From the NCBI GenBank assembly GCA_903928115.1, contig CAIYPP010000099.1, forward strand, positions 1 to 62,655: 62,655 bases of DNA, in the 5' to 3' direction. The DNA comes from an uncultured Planctomycetota bacterium. GTDB lineage: Bacteria; Planctomycetota; UBA1135; GCA-002686595. Under the pieces are notes generated by a model, which was not told where the DNA came from, searched no databases, and saw only the letters and a program-made list of their open reading frames with translations. Both the position numbers and the translations under genes were made by a program. Within the stretch, counting starts at the first letter, position 1. Every line of letters begins with the position of its first letter. Positions 1 to 9,562 of this stretch are shown here, in pieces.

Positions 1-189
1 CTCGCCCCACGCGTAGCCCGAGAGGAACTGCGTGCCGATCACGACGCCCTGCGCTCCGCCGTTGGCGTCGCGCCAGTTCATCCAGCCCGTGTTCTCCTGC
101 CAGCCAAACTTCGACGCGGTCGAGACGTTCGACTGCGCCGCCGCCGGAGCTGCGAGCGCAAGCAGTGCCCAGAGTGCCCAGTGCTTCAT
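1..189 (-). CDS. Secreted protein of unknown function, N-terminal part only
   Basis: The frame is open from an ATG at 189 to the left window edge, giving 63 residues. The start MKHWALWALLALAAPAAAQ is a clear signal peptide with an AAA-Q cleavage site. The mature part begins SNVSTASKFGWQENTGWMNW and continues with an Asp/Gly-rich stretch, rich in Trp and Asn. I recognise no domain in the visible part. It lies just upstream of, and on the same strand as nothing else in the window, but the minus-strand beta-helix genes at 210-2424 precede it and may be co-transcribed with it. The protein is cut by the window end. Confidence 0.6.
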   Translation of the reverse strand, partial: MKHWALWALLALAAPAAAQSNVSTASKFGWQENTGWMNWRDANGGAQGVVIGTQFLSGYAWGE

Positions 190-209
190 GGTCTGAACCT
201 CGTTGGGCC

Positions 210-1340
210 CTAGTAGGAGAAGTTGGCGTTGGGATCGGTCGAGCCGGGAGCGGCGCCGCCGGTGTTGCCGAGAACGGCGCCAGCGGACGTGCCTTGCACG
301 ACAAGGATGGTGTTGCCTGCGACGACGTCCCAGTTCGTCGCGTTGCCGCTGCAGGTGTTGCGCACGATGATATTGCCGGTTCCGTTGACGTCGATTCCGC
401 GCGAGAGGTTGTTGTGCTGAGTGCAGTTATTGTCTTCGACGCGGTTGTCCGAGCCCAATACGGCGATGCCGGCGCCGCTCACGGCCGTGCAATTGGACGA
501 GCACGTGTTGCCGCGTACGATGCACGCAGTGCTGATCACGATCCCGTTGCTACCGTTCAGGTTCGCCGTGCAATCGAGGATCGAGCTGTAGCTCCCAGTG
601 ATCCCACTCTGCGTGTTTCCGCTCGCGACGCAGTCACGGATCGTGCTGTCGAATCCGACCGACAGGCCAGTGCTGCCATTTGCACTCGCCACGCACGCGT
701 TCACAAAGTTACTAGATCCAAGAGAAAATCCGTTGAGGACGTTCGCGCTCGACGTGCAGTTGGAGACGCTGCAGCCATTGAAGCTTTCGAAGCCCCTCGC
801 GCCGTTCGACTTGGCTGTGCATCGGTCGACGACGGACGCCCCCCCGATATTCATGCCATTGGCGCCATTTCCGATCGCCTCGACGCGCTCGACAAGCGAG
901 CTGTTGGACAAAAACGTCGCGAGATCGATGCCGTCTCCGCTCCAGTTGCTTACCTTGCCGTTCGTGATGGTGAGCGCTGCGAGCCCTGAGCTCGACGTTC
1001 GAATCCCATCGAGGGCGCCGATGAGGCCGCCTCCATCGACGACGAAACCGTTGAGATCGAGCGACACGTTCGAGGCTGCGATCTCGATGCCGTGCTTGCC
1101 GACGACACCCGTGATGTTTCCGGTGAGGTAGTAAGAGCCCGGCTGCGCGATTCGAAACACCGAGTCCGCGTCGCCCGGTGTGTTGGTCGCGTTGATCGCG
1201 ATGCGCGGCTCGAGCTCGGTGAGGCGCTTGCCGGTCGCGGTCACCGATCCCGCGGGCGGATTGAGATCGCCGAGCGCGAAGACGGCCCCCGCAGCGACGA
1301 GGAGGGGAGTTCCCGCGGAGAGGAGGGTGTGGCGCTTCAT
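210..1340 (-). CDS. Secreted right-handed parallel beta-helix protein (copy A)
   Basis: A 376-residue exported protein. The start MKRHTLLSAGTPLLVAAGAV was chosen because it aligns with the start of the neighbouring paralogue at 1363-2424; the frame extends 32 codons further upstream with no similarity. After the leader comes GDLNPPAGSVTATGKRLTEL, then a phrase ending in YYLTGN, then repeated turns with N/G-rich motifs (VDRCTAKSNG, VSNCTSSANV, IRDCVASGNT) spaced about 20-24 residues. This is the pattern of right-handed beta-helix (PF13229-like) folds with Asn ladders. Pectate-lyase-like activity cannot be inferred. It is probably a cell-surface or extracellular protein. It lies 22 bp downstream of copy B. 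Confidence 0.75.
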   Translation of the reverse strand: MKRHTLLSAGTPLLVAAGAVFALGDLNPPAGSVTATGKRLTELEPRIAINATNTPGDADSVFRIAQPGSYYLTGNITGVVGKHGIEIAASNVSLDLNGFVVDGGGLIGALDGIRTSSSGLAALTITNGKVSNWSGDGIDLATFLSNSSLVERVEAIGNGANGMNIGGASVVDRCTAKSNGARGFESFNGCSVSNCTSSANVLNGFSLGSSNFVNACVASANGSTGLSVGFDSTIRDCVASGNTQSGITGSYSSILDCTANLNGSNGIVISTACIVRGNTCSSNCTAVSGAGIAVLGSDNRVEDNNCTQHNNLSRGIDVNGTGNIIVRNTCSGNATNWDVVAGNTILVVQGTSAGAVLGNTGGAAPGSTDPNANFSY

Positions 1341-1362
1341 GGGTCGAGGGGATGCGGGCAGA

Positions 1363-2424
1363 TCAGTAGGTGAAGTTGGCGTTGGGTTCCGTCGAGCCGA
1401 GTGAGCTCGGCGCGCTGTTTCCGAGGATCGCGGCACTAGCGGGAGACGTGCGGTCGACGATCGGTCCGCAGACGTTGTTGGCGACGATGTCCCAGTTGGT
1501 CGTGTTGCCAGTGCAGGTGTTGCGGACGATGAAGTTGCCTCCAGCGTTCACATCCACGCCGCGATCGTTGTCGGTGCAGTTGTTGCCTTCGACGCGGTTG
1601 TCGATGCTGGTCAGGAGAATGCCTGCGCCATCTCCCGTGGCCGCGCCATTGCCATCGAGCGTGTTCGCGCTCAGGTAGTTGTCCGTGCCTCCCTCGATGC
1701 CATCGCCGGTGTTCGTGTTCGCGATGCAGTCGACGATTCGGCTCCCGTTGCCGATTCCAAAGCCGTCGGTCCCGTTCTCCTCGCTCACGCAATCCGAGAA
1801 GTGGCCATGGTTCGTGACGGAGAAGCCCCGAGTCGTGTTGAGCGAGGCAACACAGTCCTTGAAGACGACGTCCTCGAACCCGGTGATCCCGTCGCGGCCG
1901 TTGAGGGTGGACACGCAGTCCGCAATGACGGCTTGGTGCACGACAGCGATGCCATCCAATCCGTTGCCTTGCGCACGAATCCCTTGGACGAGCAAACCAC
2001 TCGCGCTGTTGCTCAGATTGACTCCAGTTTGTCCCCAACCTCGTACCGTTCCGTTGCGCACGGTGAGGTTGCGTTGGACGCCGGAGGTCGTGATGCCCGA
2101 GAACGAGCCTGCGACGCCAGCGAGGTCGAATCCGTTGAGGTCGATCGTCACGCCCGTGGCCAGCACGGTGATGCCGTGCTTCGCCGGTTCTCCCGTCACG
2201 TTGCCGGTGAGGTAGTAGGAGCCGGGCTGGGTGATGCGAAAGAGCGAGATGCCGTCTCCCGGGGTGTTGGTGGCGCTGATGGCGATCCGCGGTTCCAGCT
2301 CGGTGAGGCGCTTGCCCGTCGCTGTCACGGAGCCCGCGGGCGGGTTGAGGTCGCCGACGGCAAAGACGGCGGCGGCGGCGACGAGGAGCGGAGTTCCGGC
2401 AGACAGAAGGGTGGCGTGCTTCAT
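1363..2424 (-). CDS. Secreted right-handed parallel beta-helix protein (copy B)
   Basis: A 353-residue paralogue of the protein at 210-1340. The first 60 or so residues (MKHATLLSAGTPLLVAAAAV, then GDLNPPAGSVTATGKRLTEL) are nearly identical between the two, and both end in NANF(S/T)Y. The middle carries beta-helix turns such as VIADCVSTLNG, VFKDCVASLNT and HFSDCVSEENG. The middle is less conserved than the ends, so the leader and C-terminus are probably under common constraint for export or surface attachment. The two genes are in tandem on one strand and likely form one transcription unit. No catalytic residues can be assigned. Confidence 0.75.
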   Translation of the reverse strand: MKHATLLSAGTPLLVAAAAVFAVGDLNPPAGSVTATGKRLTELEPRIAISATNTPGDGISLFRITQPGSYYLTGNVTGEPAKHGITVLATGVTIDLNGFDLAGVAGSFSGITTSGVQRNLTVRNGTVRGWGQTGVNLSNSASGLLVQGIRAQGNGLDGIAVVHQAVIADCVSTLNGRDGITGFEDVVFKDCVASLNTTRGFSVTNHGHFSDCVSEENGTDGFGIGNGSRIVDCIANTNTGDGIEGGTDNYLSANTLDGNGAATGDGAGILLTSIDNRVEGNNCTDNDRGVDVNAGGNFIVRNTCTGNTTNWDIVANNVCGPIVDRTSPASAAILGNSAPSSLGSTEPNANFTY

Positions 2425-2564
2425 GGGGGGGGGCGGCCGTGGGGCCTACCCGACTCTAAGCGGAGGCGCGAAAAGGCGCATCCGCGGGGATCCCTAGAAG
2501 CTCTCAAATCGCAGCGGGCGCCGCGAAGGCACTCAGGGGGCGCTCGCGGGGCCCGCGACAGGCC

Positions 2565-3152
2565 TCAGCGCTGCTCGCCGGTGCCTTGGACGGGCGGCGT
2601 CGCGGCCTTGGCCGGGGCCGAGGACTTGCCGATCCGGCGGAAGAAGAAGCGGCGCTTGCCTTGGCCGCGGTTGAGCACGAGGTCGCGCTCGCCGACCTGA
2701 ACCTCGTATTCGCGCCGAGCCCCCGGCGCCTCGTAGCGCACGATTCCGTCGGGGTCGTCGATGTCGGTGCCCGCGAGCAGGGTCGAGAACTCGAGCGCGA
2801 GTCGCGAGTCGTCGTAGCTCCAGCGGTACGTGCCGGCGCTGAAGCCCATGTCGATCAGGCCCGGTTGATCTCGGACCGGATCGGTCAAGCGCACGATCAG
2901 CGTGCAGTGCTCGGGCAAGACCGTGAAATAGCCGCGGCAGGCGGTGCCGGTGAAGCGCGTGCCGTCGTAGTCCATCTCGGTCAGCTCCCACGCACCAAGG
3001 AGGTTTTCGCGGATGCGATCGCCGGCCGGGGTGCGCTTGGGCGTGACCTCCGGCCGCGCAGGCGGCGTGCCGGGCGTCGCGGGGCGCTGTTGGAGCGGGG
3101 CGAGCGGCAGGAGGATGAGCGCGAGCGCGAGAGCTTGCAGCGGTGCGTGCAT
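2565..3152 (-). CDS. Secreted protein of unknown function
   Basis: A 195-residue protein with a signal peptide (MHAPLQALALALILLPLAPL), then a Pro/Arg-rich linker, then a compact beta-rich domain from about residue 48 (LLGAWELTEMDYDG) that resembles lipocalin-like or META-type beta-barrels by its opening G-x-W motif. This resemblance is weak. The C-terminus is Ala/Pro-rich and probably disordered. The gene is divergent from dsbD at 3331, with 178 bp between the two starts. Function unknown. Confidence 0.55.
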   Translation of the reverse strand: MHAPLQALALALILLPLAPLQQRPATPGTPPARPEVTPKRTPAGDRIRENLLGAWELTEMDYDGTRFTGTACRGYFTVLPEHCTLIVRLTDPVRDQPGLIDMGFSAGTYRWSYDDSRLALEFSTLLAGTDIDDPDGIVRYEAPGARREYEVQVGERDLVLNRGQGKRRFFFRRIGKSSAPAKAATPPVQGTGEQR

Positions 3153-3330
3153 GATGGGTGTGGCTCCGCAGGGGCGAAGACGGAAGGAGACGTTCGGATC
3201 ATAGCCCTCGGCAGATCCACGCTCCCGCGGCGCGTAAGATCCCGGCAGGAACGGCGGGCGGACCTAGCAGGGCTCGCCAAGCCGCGTACCCTGCTCGACA
3301 CCACCGTCGCAGCGACGACCCCACCTTACG

Positions 3331-5778
3331 ATGCACTTCCTTCGACTCGTCGGCCTGTGGCTCGCGGTGCTCCTCGCGCCGCTCGCCGCCTCGGCCCATG
3401 CCACCCAGTTCGGCGCTCAGGCGCCCAAGGCCAAGCTGGAGTTCTTCGCCCGCGCCGAGGGCCGCGACGTGCGCGCCGTCGCGCGCATCAAGATCTCGTC
3501 GGGCTGGCACCTGTATGGCCGCGAGCTCGGCAACCCGACCGCGGTAGGCCTGCCCAGCGTGCTCACGCTCGAAGGGGACGCGGTCGCGTGGGGCGAGCCG
3601 CGCTGGCCCGCGCCGGAGATCGAGAAGCAGGACTTCGGCAGCGACGGCAACCCGACCGAGGTCAACATCTACCACGGCACGGTGCTCGTCTATGTGCGCG
3701 GGATCTTGGCCGAGGGTGCGGACTTGGCGAGCGTGGGCGCGCGCCTCGAAGGTCAGACGTGTGAGAGCGGCGGCGTGTGTGTGCTCTACAAGGACAAGGC
3801 GACGGTCAACGTCGGTGGTCCGGATACGGTGTTCGCCGCGTTTCCCGCGGACCTGAGCGGACCGATCGAAGGGGCGGAGGCCGCCGCGGCGGACGACGAA
3901 GAAGAAGCGAACGACGAGGACGACGAGGGGCCGCTGCCCTTCGAGCCCTACGAGGATCCCGATGCGCACGCGCGTGTCGAGCTCTACACGCGCAAGGTCG
4001 ACGGCGAAGCGCGCGCGGTGGTCCGCATCGACATCGACCCGACTTGGCACCTGTTCCACGAGGAGCTCGGGCCCGAGGACGCGCTCGCGGTGCCGACGGT
4101 GGTGAAGCTCGGCGGGGACGGCATCGTCTGGGGTGAGGTCCTCTGGCCCGAGCCGCACAAGGGCGAGCAGGCCTACGGCGCGAACGGCGAGCCGACGTGG
4201 GCGTGGCAGCACGAGGGCACGATCATGCTCTACGCGCGCGGCACGCTGGAGCCCGGCGCCGACGTCGCCAAGGCCAATGTCGACATCACAGGCCAGACCT
4301 GCGACCCGCAGGTGTGCGTGCAGTTCTCGGCGGCCGTCGAGAGCCTCGGTGCGGGCGCGGACTCGCTCTTCGAGTCGTTCCCGGCCGCCAACGGGAAGCC
4401 TGCAAGCGTCGCTGCTGGCGAGGAAGCTCCGGCTCCCGAAGAGTCGGGATTGATGGAGTTCCTCGGGCTCGCGGTGTTCTGGGGCGTGTTCTCGCTGCTC
4501 ATGCCGTGCACGTACCCGATGATCCCGATCACGATCTCGTTCTTCACGAAGCAAGCCTCGCAGCAAAAGGGCAAGCGCATCACGCTGAGCGCGCTCTACG
4601 GGCTCGGGATCGTCTTGATGTTCATTCTGATCGGGCTGCTCGTCGGTGCGCCGATCATCCAGTTCGCGACGCATCCGACGACCAACCTCGTGATCGGCGC
4701 GTTCTTCGTCGTTTTCGCCCTCTCGCTCCTCGGTCTCTTCAACTTGGAGCCGCCCGCGTTCTTGATGAACATGGCGGGGCAGGCGCGCTCGAGCGGCGGC
4801 TACCTCGGCGTGTTCTTGATGGGCGCGACGCTGGTGATCACGTCGTTCACGTGCACGGCGCCGTTCGTCGGGAGCCTCTTGTCGGTCGGCGCGAGCAGCG
4901 GCGATTGGCAGCGCATCGTGCTCGGCATGGGCACCTTCGGGCTCACCATGGCAATCCCGTTCGTCGCGTTGTCGCTCGTGCCCGGCAAGCTGAGCGCGAT
5001 GCCGCGCGCGGGCGAGTGGATGAACACGCTGAAGATCACGCTGGGCTTCGTCGAGTTCGCCGCCGCCCTGAAGTTCTTCTCGAACGCGGACCTCGCGCTC
5101 AAGTGGGAGATCCTGCCGCGCGAGCTGTTTCTCGCGCTGTGGTTCGGCGTGTTCCTCGTCACGGCGATCTACTTGCTCGGTCTCATCCGCTACCACGGCG
5201 AGTCGGGCGAGATCGGCGGCGGGCGCCTGCTCGCCGGCATGCTGTTCTTCTGTTTCGCCATCTACTGCGGTTTTGGTGCTCTCGGGAACAAGCTCGACTC
5301 GATCATGACCGCGATCGCACCCCCCTATTCGACGCCGCGAGTGGCGGGCTTCGAGACCTCGGGCGGCGACGTTGCCAAGGCGGACAAGCGTGAGCACGAG
5401 ATCGTCAAGGACGACTACGAAGCGGCGCTCAAGCTTGCGGGCGACCAGCGCAAGCTCGTGCTGGTCAACTTCACGGGCTACTTGTGAGTGAGCTGTCGCG
5501 CGATGGAAGTCGATGTCTTCCATCGCCCCGCGGTCGGCGGGATTCTGCGCGAGAAGTTCGTCGAGGCGCGCATGCACATCGACGACTTCGCTCACCCTGA
5601 GGTGATCGAGCGCACGACGAAGCTGCAGGACGAGCTCGCCGGAGCACGGGCGACGCCGTACTACCTCGTGGTCGATCCTGCGACACGGAAGGTGCGCGCG
5701 CGCTTCCCCGGGCCGGACGCGCCGCCCGTGGGGGATGGGTCGAAGTTCGCAGAGTTCCTGCGGAAGGCCCTGCACTAG
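3331..5778 (+). CDS. dsbD: DsbD-like thiol:disulfide interchange protein, candidate selenoprotein (Sec719)
   Basis: Transports reducing power from the cytoplasm across the inner membrane to periplasmic thiol substrates. I read through an in-frame TGA at 5485-5487 to TAG at 5776-5778 (815 aa). Signal peptide 1-22. Two DsbD-alpha-like domains in tandem (about 30-170 and 212-345; compare WHLYGRELG and WHLFHEELG) are joined by an acidic linker. The membrane domain runs from about 371, with Cys393 (LMPCTYP) and Cys508 (SFTCTAPF) as the expected transmembrane pair. The C-terminal thioredoxin domain reads VNFTGYL-[TGA]-VSCRAMEVDVF, where homologues have FTGY.C..C. The TGA therefore replaces the first Cys of CxxC, giving UxxC. 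A perfect hairpin follows at 5500-5526. The alternative is a nonsense mutation, but the downstream frame is intact for 96 codons. Confidence 0.85.
5500..5526 (+). promoter_or_regulatory. Candidate bacterial SECIS element in dsbD
   Basis: A perfect 10-bp stem, GCGATGGAAG pairing with CTTCCATCGC, encloses the 7-nt loop TCGATGT. The loop starts 22 nt after the TGA at 5485-5487. Bacterial SECIS elements lie inside the coding sequence immediately downstream of the UGA, with the apical loop roughly 16-37 nt away. If the G-C pair closing the loop opens, the loop starts with G, as SelB-binding loops often do. The codons under the stem still encode the conserved thioredoxin helix, so the hairpin is superimposed on coding sequence. 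Confidence 0.7.
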
Positions 5779-5787
5779 GGCTCTGCA

Positions 5788-5829
5788 GCGCCGCGCAAGG
5801 CTTCCCCAGTCTTGCCCGCGCAATTTTTT
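5788..5829 (+). terminator. Rho-independent terminator after dsbD
   Basis: A GC-rich imperfect stem (5788-5799 with 5811-5821, one mismatch and one bulge, closing with CAAG/CTTG) is followed almost at once by six T residues at 5824-5829. It lies 10 bp after the dsbD stop and before the HDOD gene. Confidence 0.6.
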
Positions 5830-5895
5830 CTCAAGTAGCGCCCGTAGCGGCCCGAAAGGTCTTGGCGGAGCCGTGCTTTGCACGGGTGCAATGCC

Positions 5896-6747
5896 ATGAC
5901 CACAACGCTCGGTGAGATCCTCGAAGACATCCGCAGCATCGAGCCGCTTCCGCAGGTCGCGACGCGGGTGATGCAGCTCTCGGCTCAGCCGGACGTTGTT
6001 CCGAGCGAGCTGATCGCGGTGATCCAGTCGGATCCCGGCACGACGGCGAAGGTGCTGAAGCTCGCCAACAGCGCGCTGTACGGCTTCCAGCGCGAGATCG
6101 CCTCACTCGAAGAGGCCGGCAACATGCTCGGCGTTCAAACGCTCTCCGGGCTCGTGCTCACGTCCTGCGCCGGGCGCTACATGCGTGACTACGGATACGC
6201 GGATCCCGAGGCAGCGCTCGTGCTGTGGGAGCGTTCGATTGCGACGGCGGTCGCCGCGGGCGCGATCGCACAGCGCAGCGGTCGCGTCGATCGCCACCGC
6301 GCGTACACCCTCGGACTTCTGGAGAACATCGGACAGATCGTGCTGTTGCGTTTCGTGCCCGAGCACGCCGAGCGCATCGCTGCGTCCGTCGCGTCGGGCG
6401 TCGACCCGATCGAAGCCGAACGCGCTGCCTACGGCGTCTCGCACGCGGACATCGGCGCGCGTCTCGCACGCAAGTGGGAGTTCCCTGAGCTTCTCGTCGA
6501 GGCGATTCGCACGCACCACGACCCGCGGCGCAGCAGCGGCGACCTCGCGATGGCGAGCGTCGGCCACCTCGCCGAAGTCGCGACGCACCGCTTCCATGTC
6601 GGCGAGCGCCCGGGCGTGCCCGAGCCCTGCACGCTGCAGGAAAGCGCGTTCGCTTGGCTCGGGCTCCCGCAGGACGCGCTCGACACGCTCGAGCCGTACT
6701 TGCGCGAAGAGCTCGCCAAGGCGCGCAGCATCCTCGAGATCGCCTGA
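5896..6747 (+). CDS. HDOD domain protein
   Basis: A 283-residue protein consisting mainly of an HDOD domain, the divergent HD-related output domain found in bacterial signalling proteins. The opening LGEILEDIRSIEPLPQVATR and the segment IQSDPGTTAKVLKLANSALY are typical of the family, as is the later LGLLENIGQIVL. HDOD proteins usually lack the metal-binding HD pair, and none is evident here. The ATG at 5896 was chosen over a TTG at 5878. Roles in the family include control of motility, competence and c-di-GMP-linked regulation, so a link to the flagellar genes 7 kb away is possible but unproven. It is convergent with ogt, with 4 bp between the stops. Confidence 0.8.
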   Translation: MTTTLGEILEDIRSIEPLPQVATRVMQLSAQPDVVPSELIAVIQSDPGTTAKVLKLANSALYGFQREIASLEEAGNMLGVQTLSGLVLTSCAGRYMRDYGYADPEAALVLWERSIATAVAAGAIAQRSGRVDRHRAYTLGLLENIGQIVLLRFVPEHAERIAASVASGVDPIEAERAAYGVSHADIGARLARKWEFPELLVEAIRTHHDPRRSSGDLAMASVGHLAEVATHRFHVGERPGVPEPCTLQESAFAWLGLPQDALDTLEPYLREELAKARSILEIA

Positions 6748-6751
6748 GCGG

Positions 6752-7279
6752 TCAGGGCGCTTCGAGTTCGAGCAGGAAGCGCTTGCGCTCGACGCCAGCG
6801 GCGTAGCCGACGAGCTTGCCGTTCGCGCCGATCACGCGGTGGCACGGGATCACGATCGCGATGCGGTTGCGACCGTTGGCGAGTCCGACCGCGCGCATCG
6901 CTCGGGGCTTGCCGATCATCGCGGCCTGCGCGGCGTAGCTGCGCGTCTCGCCGTAGGGGATCGCGAGCAGCGCGCTCCAAGCCAGCTCTTCAAAGGCGGT
7001 GCCTGGTGCAAACAGTGGAACGCGGAAGCGACGCAGCTCGCCCGCGAAGTAGCGTGCGAGCTCGTCGCGCAGCTGCTTCAGGTGCGGGTGCGTTCCGCGC
7101 ACGACACGCGCTTCGAGTTTCTCGCACAGCGCCGTGATCCGCGCATCTCGCGTCCGTGGCTCCGGAAACTCCAGCGCGCACACGCCCTCATTGCACGCCG
7201 CTGCGTCCATCGCGCCGAGCGGCGTCGGAATCGAGTCGAGCCAGAGCTCGCGGTCAGGGCTCTTCGCTGCGCGCCTCAT
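6752..7279 (-). CDS. ogt: Methylated-DNA--protein-cysteine S-methyltransferase
   Basis: Repairs O6-alkylguanine by transferring the alkyl group to its own cysteine. The 175-residue length matches the Ogt/MGMT family. The active-site motif IPCHRVIG is present, with the acceptor at about Cys146, and is preceded by the DNA-recognition helix region (YGETRSYAAQAAMIG, then AVGLANGRN). The C-terminal KRFLLELE is also typical. The N-terminal half is the usual weakly conserved RNase-H-like domain. No Ada-type regulator domain is attached. It sits between the HDOD gene and feoB and is probably transcribed alone from the minus strand. Confidence 0.93.
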   Translation of the reverse strand: MRRAAKSPDRELWLDSIPTPLGAMDAAACNEGVCALEFPEPRTRDARITALCEKLEARVVRGTHPHLKQLRDELARYFAGELRRFRVPLFAPGTAFEELAWSALLAIPYGETRSYAAQAAMIGKPRAMRAVGLANGRNRIAIVIPCHRVIGANGKLVGYAAGVERKRFLLELEAP

Positions 7280-7327
7280 GACGTGATTGGACGCGCCCCA
7301 GCGTCAGGACGCAATTCGCCGCGGCCC

Positions 7328-9526
7328 TCAGCCCAGACCGAGCGCCATGCCGCCTTGGTACACGGCGAACGCGAGCAGCCACGCGAGCGCGCCGGTGTAC
7401 ACGAAGAGGAACGTGGGCCAGCGCCAGCCCTGCGTCTCGCGCTTCACAACCGCGAGTGTGCTCATGCACTGGCATGCGATGGCGAAGAACACCATCAGCG
7501 CGAGACCGACGAGCGGCGTGTAGACCGGGCGTCCGTCCGAGCGCGACTCCTGCTGGATGCGGCTGCGCAAGCCGACGGTCTCCTCGTCGACCTCGCCACC
7601 CATGCCGTACACGACGCCCATCGTGCTCACGAACACCTCGCGCGCCGCAAATGCGCCGAGCAAACCGATGCCGATCTTCCAGTCGAAGCCGAGCGGCTCG
7701 ATCGCAGGCTCGACCGCCTTGCCGATGCGGCCGCCGAAGCTGTGCTCGAGAGCCCGTGCGGCACCTTCATTTCGGAGCGCGGCGACGAGCTCGTCGCGCG
7801 CCGGTCCCTCCGCTTGCTCGGACTCGACGCGCTCGATGCGCGCATCGAACTCCGCCTGCGTCTGCGTATCGCGCGGGAACGACAGCAGCGCCCACATCAC
7901 CACCGTGCAGCCCAAGATCACGGTCCCGGCCTCGGTGAGGAACACGCGGCACTTGCGCCAGACGCTCGCGCCGACGCTCTTCCAGTCCGGCATGCGATAG
8001 GGCGGCATCTCGAGCAGCAGCGGCACGCTCTTGCCCTTCAAGACGGTGCGGCCGAGCACGGCTGCGGCGGCGAGCGCGATCAACGTGCTGAACACGTACA
8101 TCGCGACCATCAAGAGGCCCTGCACCGGCACGAATCCCAGCACTTCGCTCGGCGGGAACAGCGCCGCGATGAGAAGCGAATACACGGGCAGTCGCGCCGA
8201 GCACGTCATCAGCGGCACGACCATCATGGTGAGCATGCGGTCGCGCTGGCGCTCCATCGTGCGCGTGGCGAGGATCGCAGGCACCGCGCAGGCGAAGCCC
8301 GACATCATCGGCACGAACGCGCGCCCGTGCAGGCCGATCGCTTTCATCAGGCGATCCATCAGGAACGCCACGCGCGCCATGTAGCCCGAGTCCTCCATCA
8401 CGCCGATGAAGAGGAAGAGCAGCAGGATCTGCGGCAGGAACACGATCACGCTGCCGACGCCTTCGATCAGCGCATCGCCGACGAACTCGGCGACGAGTCC
8501 CTGCGGAAGCAGCGCGAGGACGAGCTCCTTGAACCACCCGACGGCACTCTCGATGCCGCCGATCGCAGGGTCGGCCCAACTGAAGAGCGACTCGAACACG
8601 AGTCCCATCGCGAGCAGGAACACCGCGAAGCCGAGCACGGGGTGGAGCAAGAGGCGGTCGACGCGGTCGGTGATGCTCTTCTTCGCAGAGGGAAGCTGGC
8701 GCAGGAACCGTGGCGCACGTGCGTCGATCCACTCGTAGCGGCCGCGGATGATCTCGCTGTCGAGCTCGCGTCCGGCGGCGAGCGCCGCGCGCCGGCGTGC
8801 GAGCACGACGTCGCGCAGGGACTGCGGCACCTGCGGCAGCTCGTCGCCTTCGTCGAGGGAGAGCAGCGCCCACAGCGCGAGGGCGTCGCGTCGCTGCGTT
8901 TCTTCGACGCCCCACTCCTTGGGGAGCGCCGCGCTGACCGCGTCGATGTCCGCGCGCAGCTCGCGCGACGACGGGACCCAGCGCGGACCGGGCCGTGCTG
9001 TCGCGGGCTCCGCAAGCGCGCGATCGAGCGCGTTGCGCAGCTCGTCGATGCCTTGCCCGCTCTGCGCCGAGATCGGCACGACCGGCACGCCGAGCTCGCG
9101 CGCGAGCGCCGCCGCGTCGATCTCGACGCCTGCGCCCGCGAGCATGTCCCACATGTTGAGCGCGATCACGACCGGCACGTCGGTCTCGATCACCTGCAGC
9201 GCGAGGTAGAGGTTGCGCGTGAGCTGCGTCGCATCGACCACGAGCAGCACGAGGTCGGGCCGCTCGAGCGGGTGCAGGCCGCAGATGGCGGAGATCGCGA
9301 TCTGCTCCTCCGCGCTGCGCGCCGTGAGCGAGTAGGTCCCCGGCACGTCGGAGAGCTCGACTTCGCCCGTGCGCGCGAGTGCGAGCGTGCCGCTCTCCCG
9401 CTCGACCGTGACGCCCGGGTAGTTGCCGACCTTCGCGGACAACCCCGTGAGGCGGTTGAACAGCGTCGTCTTGCCGGTGTTGGGATTGCCCGCCAGCGCG
9501 ATGCGGGGGATCGGGACGGCGCTCAC
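7328..9526 (-). CDS. feoB: Ferrous iron transport protein B
   Basis: The inner-membrane Fe(II) transporter with a fused N-terminal G domain. The 732 residues start at a GTG (VSAVPIPRIALAGNPNTGK). G1 is GNPNTGKTT, switch I is VGNYPGVTVE, G3 is DVPGTYSL and G4 is NMWD. Two Gate-type membrane halves follow, with the signature FMPMMSGFACAVPAI-like stretch (here RAFVPMMSGFACAVPAILAT) and a C-terminal hydrophobic helix. It lies 36 bp downstream of feoA on the same strand, so feoA-feoB form an operon. The Fur-like palindrome upstream of feoA probably controls both. Confidence 0.96.
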   Translation of the reverse strand: MSAVPIPRIALAGNPNTGKTTLFNRLTGLSAKVGNYPGVTVERESGTLALARTGEVELSDVPGTYSLTARSAEEQIAISAICGLHPLERPDLVLLVVDATQLTRNLYLALQVIETDVPVVIALNMWDMLAGAGVEIDAAALARELGVPVVPISAQSGQGIDELRNALDRALAEPATARPGPRWVPSSRELRADIDAVSAALPKEWGVEETQRRDALALWALLSLDEGDELPQVPQSLRDVVLARRRAALAAGRELDSEIIRGRYEWIDARAPRFLRQLPSAKKSITDRVDRLLLHPVLGFAVFLLAMGLVFESLFSWADPAIGGIESAVGWFKELVLALLPQGLVAEFVGDALIEGVGSVIVFLPQILLLFLFIGVMEDSGYMARVAFLMDRLMKAIGLHGRAFVPMMSGFACAVPAILATRTMERQRDRMLTMMVVPLMTCSARLPVYSLLIAALFPPSEVLGFVPVQGLLMVAMYVFSTLIALAAAAVLGRTVLKGKSVPLLLEMPPYRMPDWKSVGASVWRKCRVFLTEAGTVILGCTVVMWALLSFPRDTQTQAEFDARIERVESEQAEGPARDELVAALRNEGAARALEHSFGGRIGKAVEPAIEPLGFDWKIGIGLLGAFAAREVFVSTMGVVYGMGGEVDEETVGLRSRIQQESRSDGRPVYTPLVGLALMVFFAIACQCMSTLAVVKRETQGWRWPTFLFVYTGALAWLLAFAVYQGGMALGLG

Positions 9527-9562
9527 GCTCGTCGCTCGCTCTCGACGGTCACGGGGCGCGCC

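Noticed and set aside
5488-5778. A separate small thioredoxin-like gene after dsbD
   Set aside because: It starts at the codon after the TGA, has no ribosome-binding site, and completes the dsbD thioredoxin domain; read as one protein with Sec.
3199-5883. 894-aa open frame on the minus strand opposite dsbD
   Set aside because: It is the shadow of dsbD in high-GC sequence; composition is Arg/Glu/Ala-rich with no domain, while the plus frame has clear family motifs.
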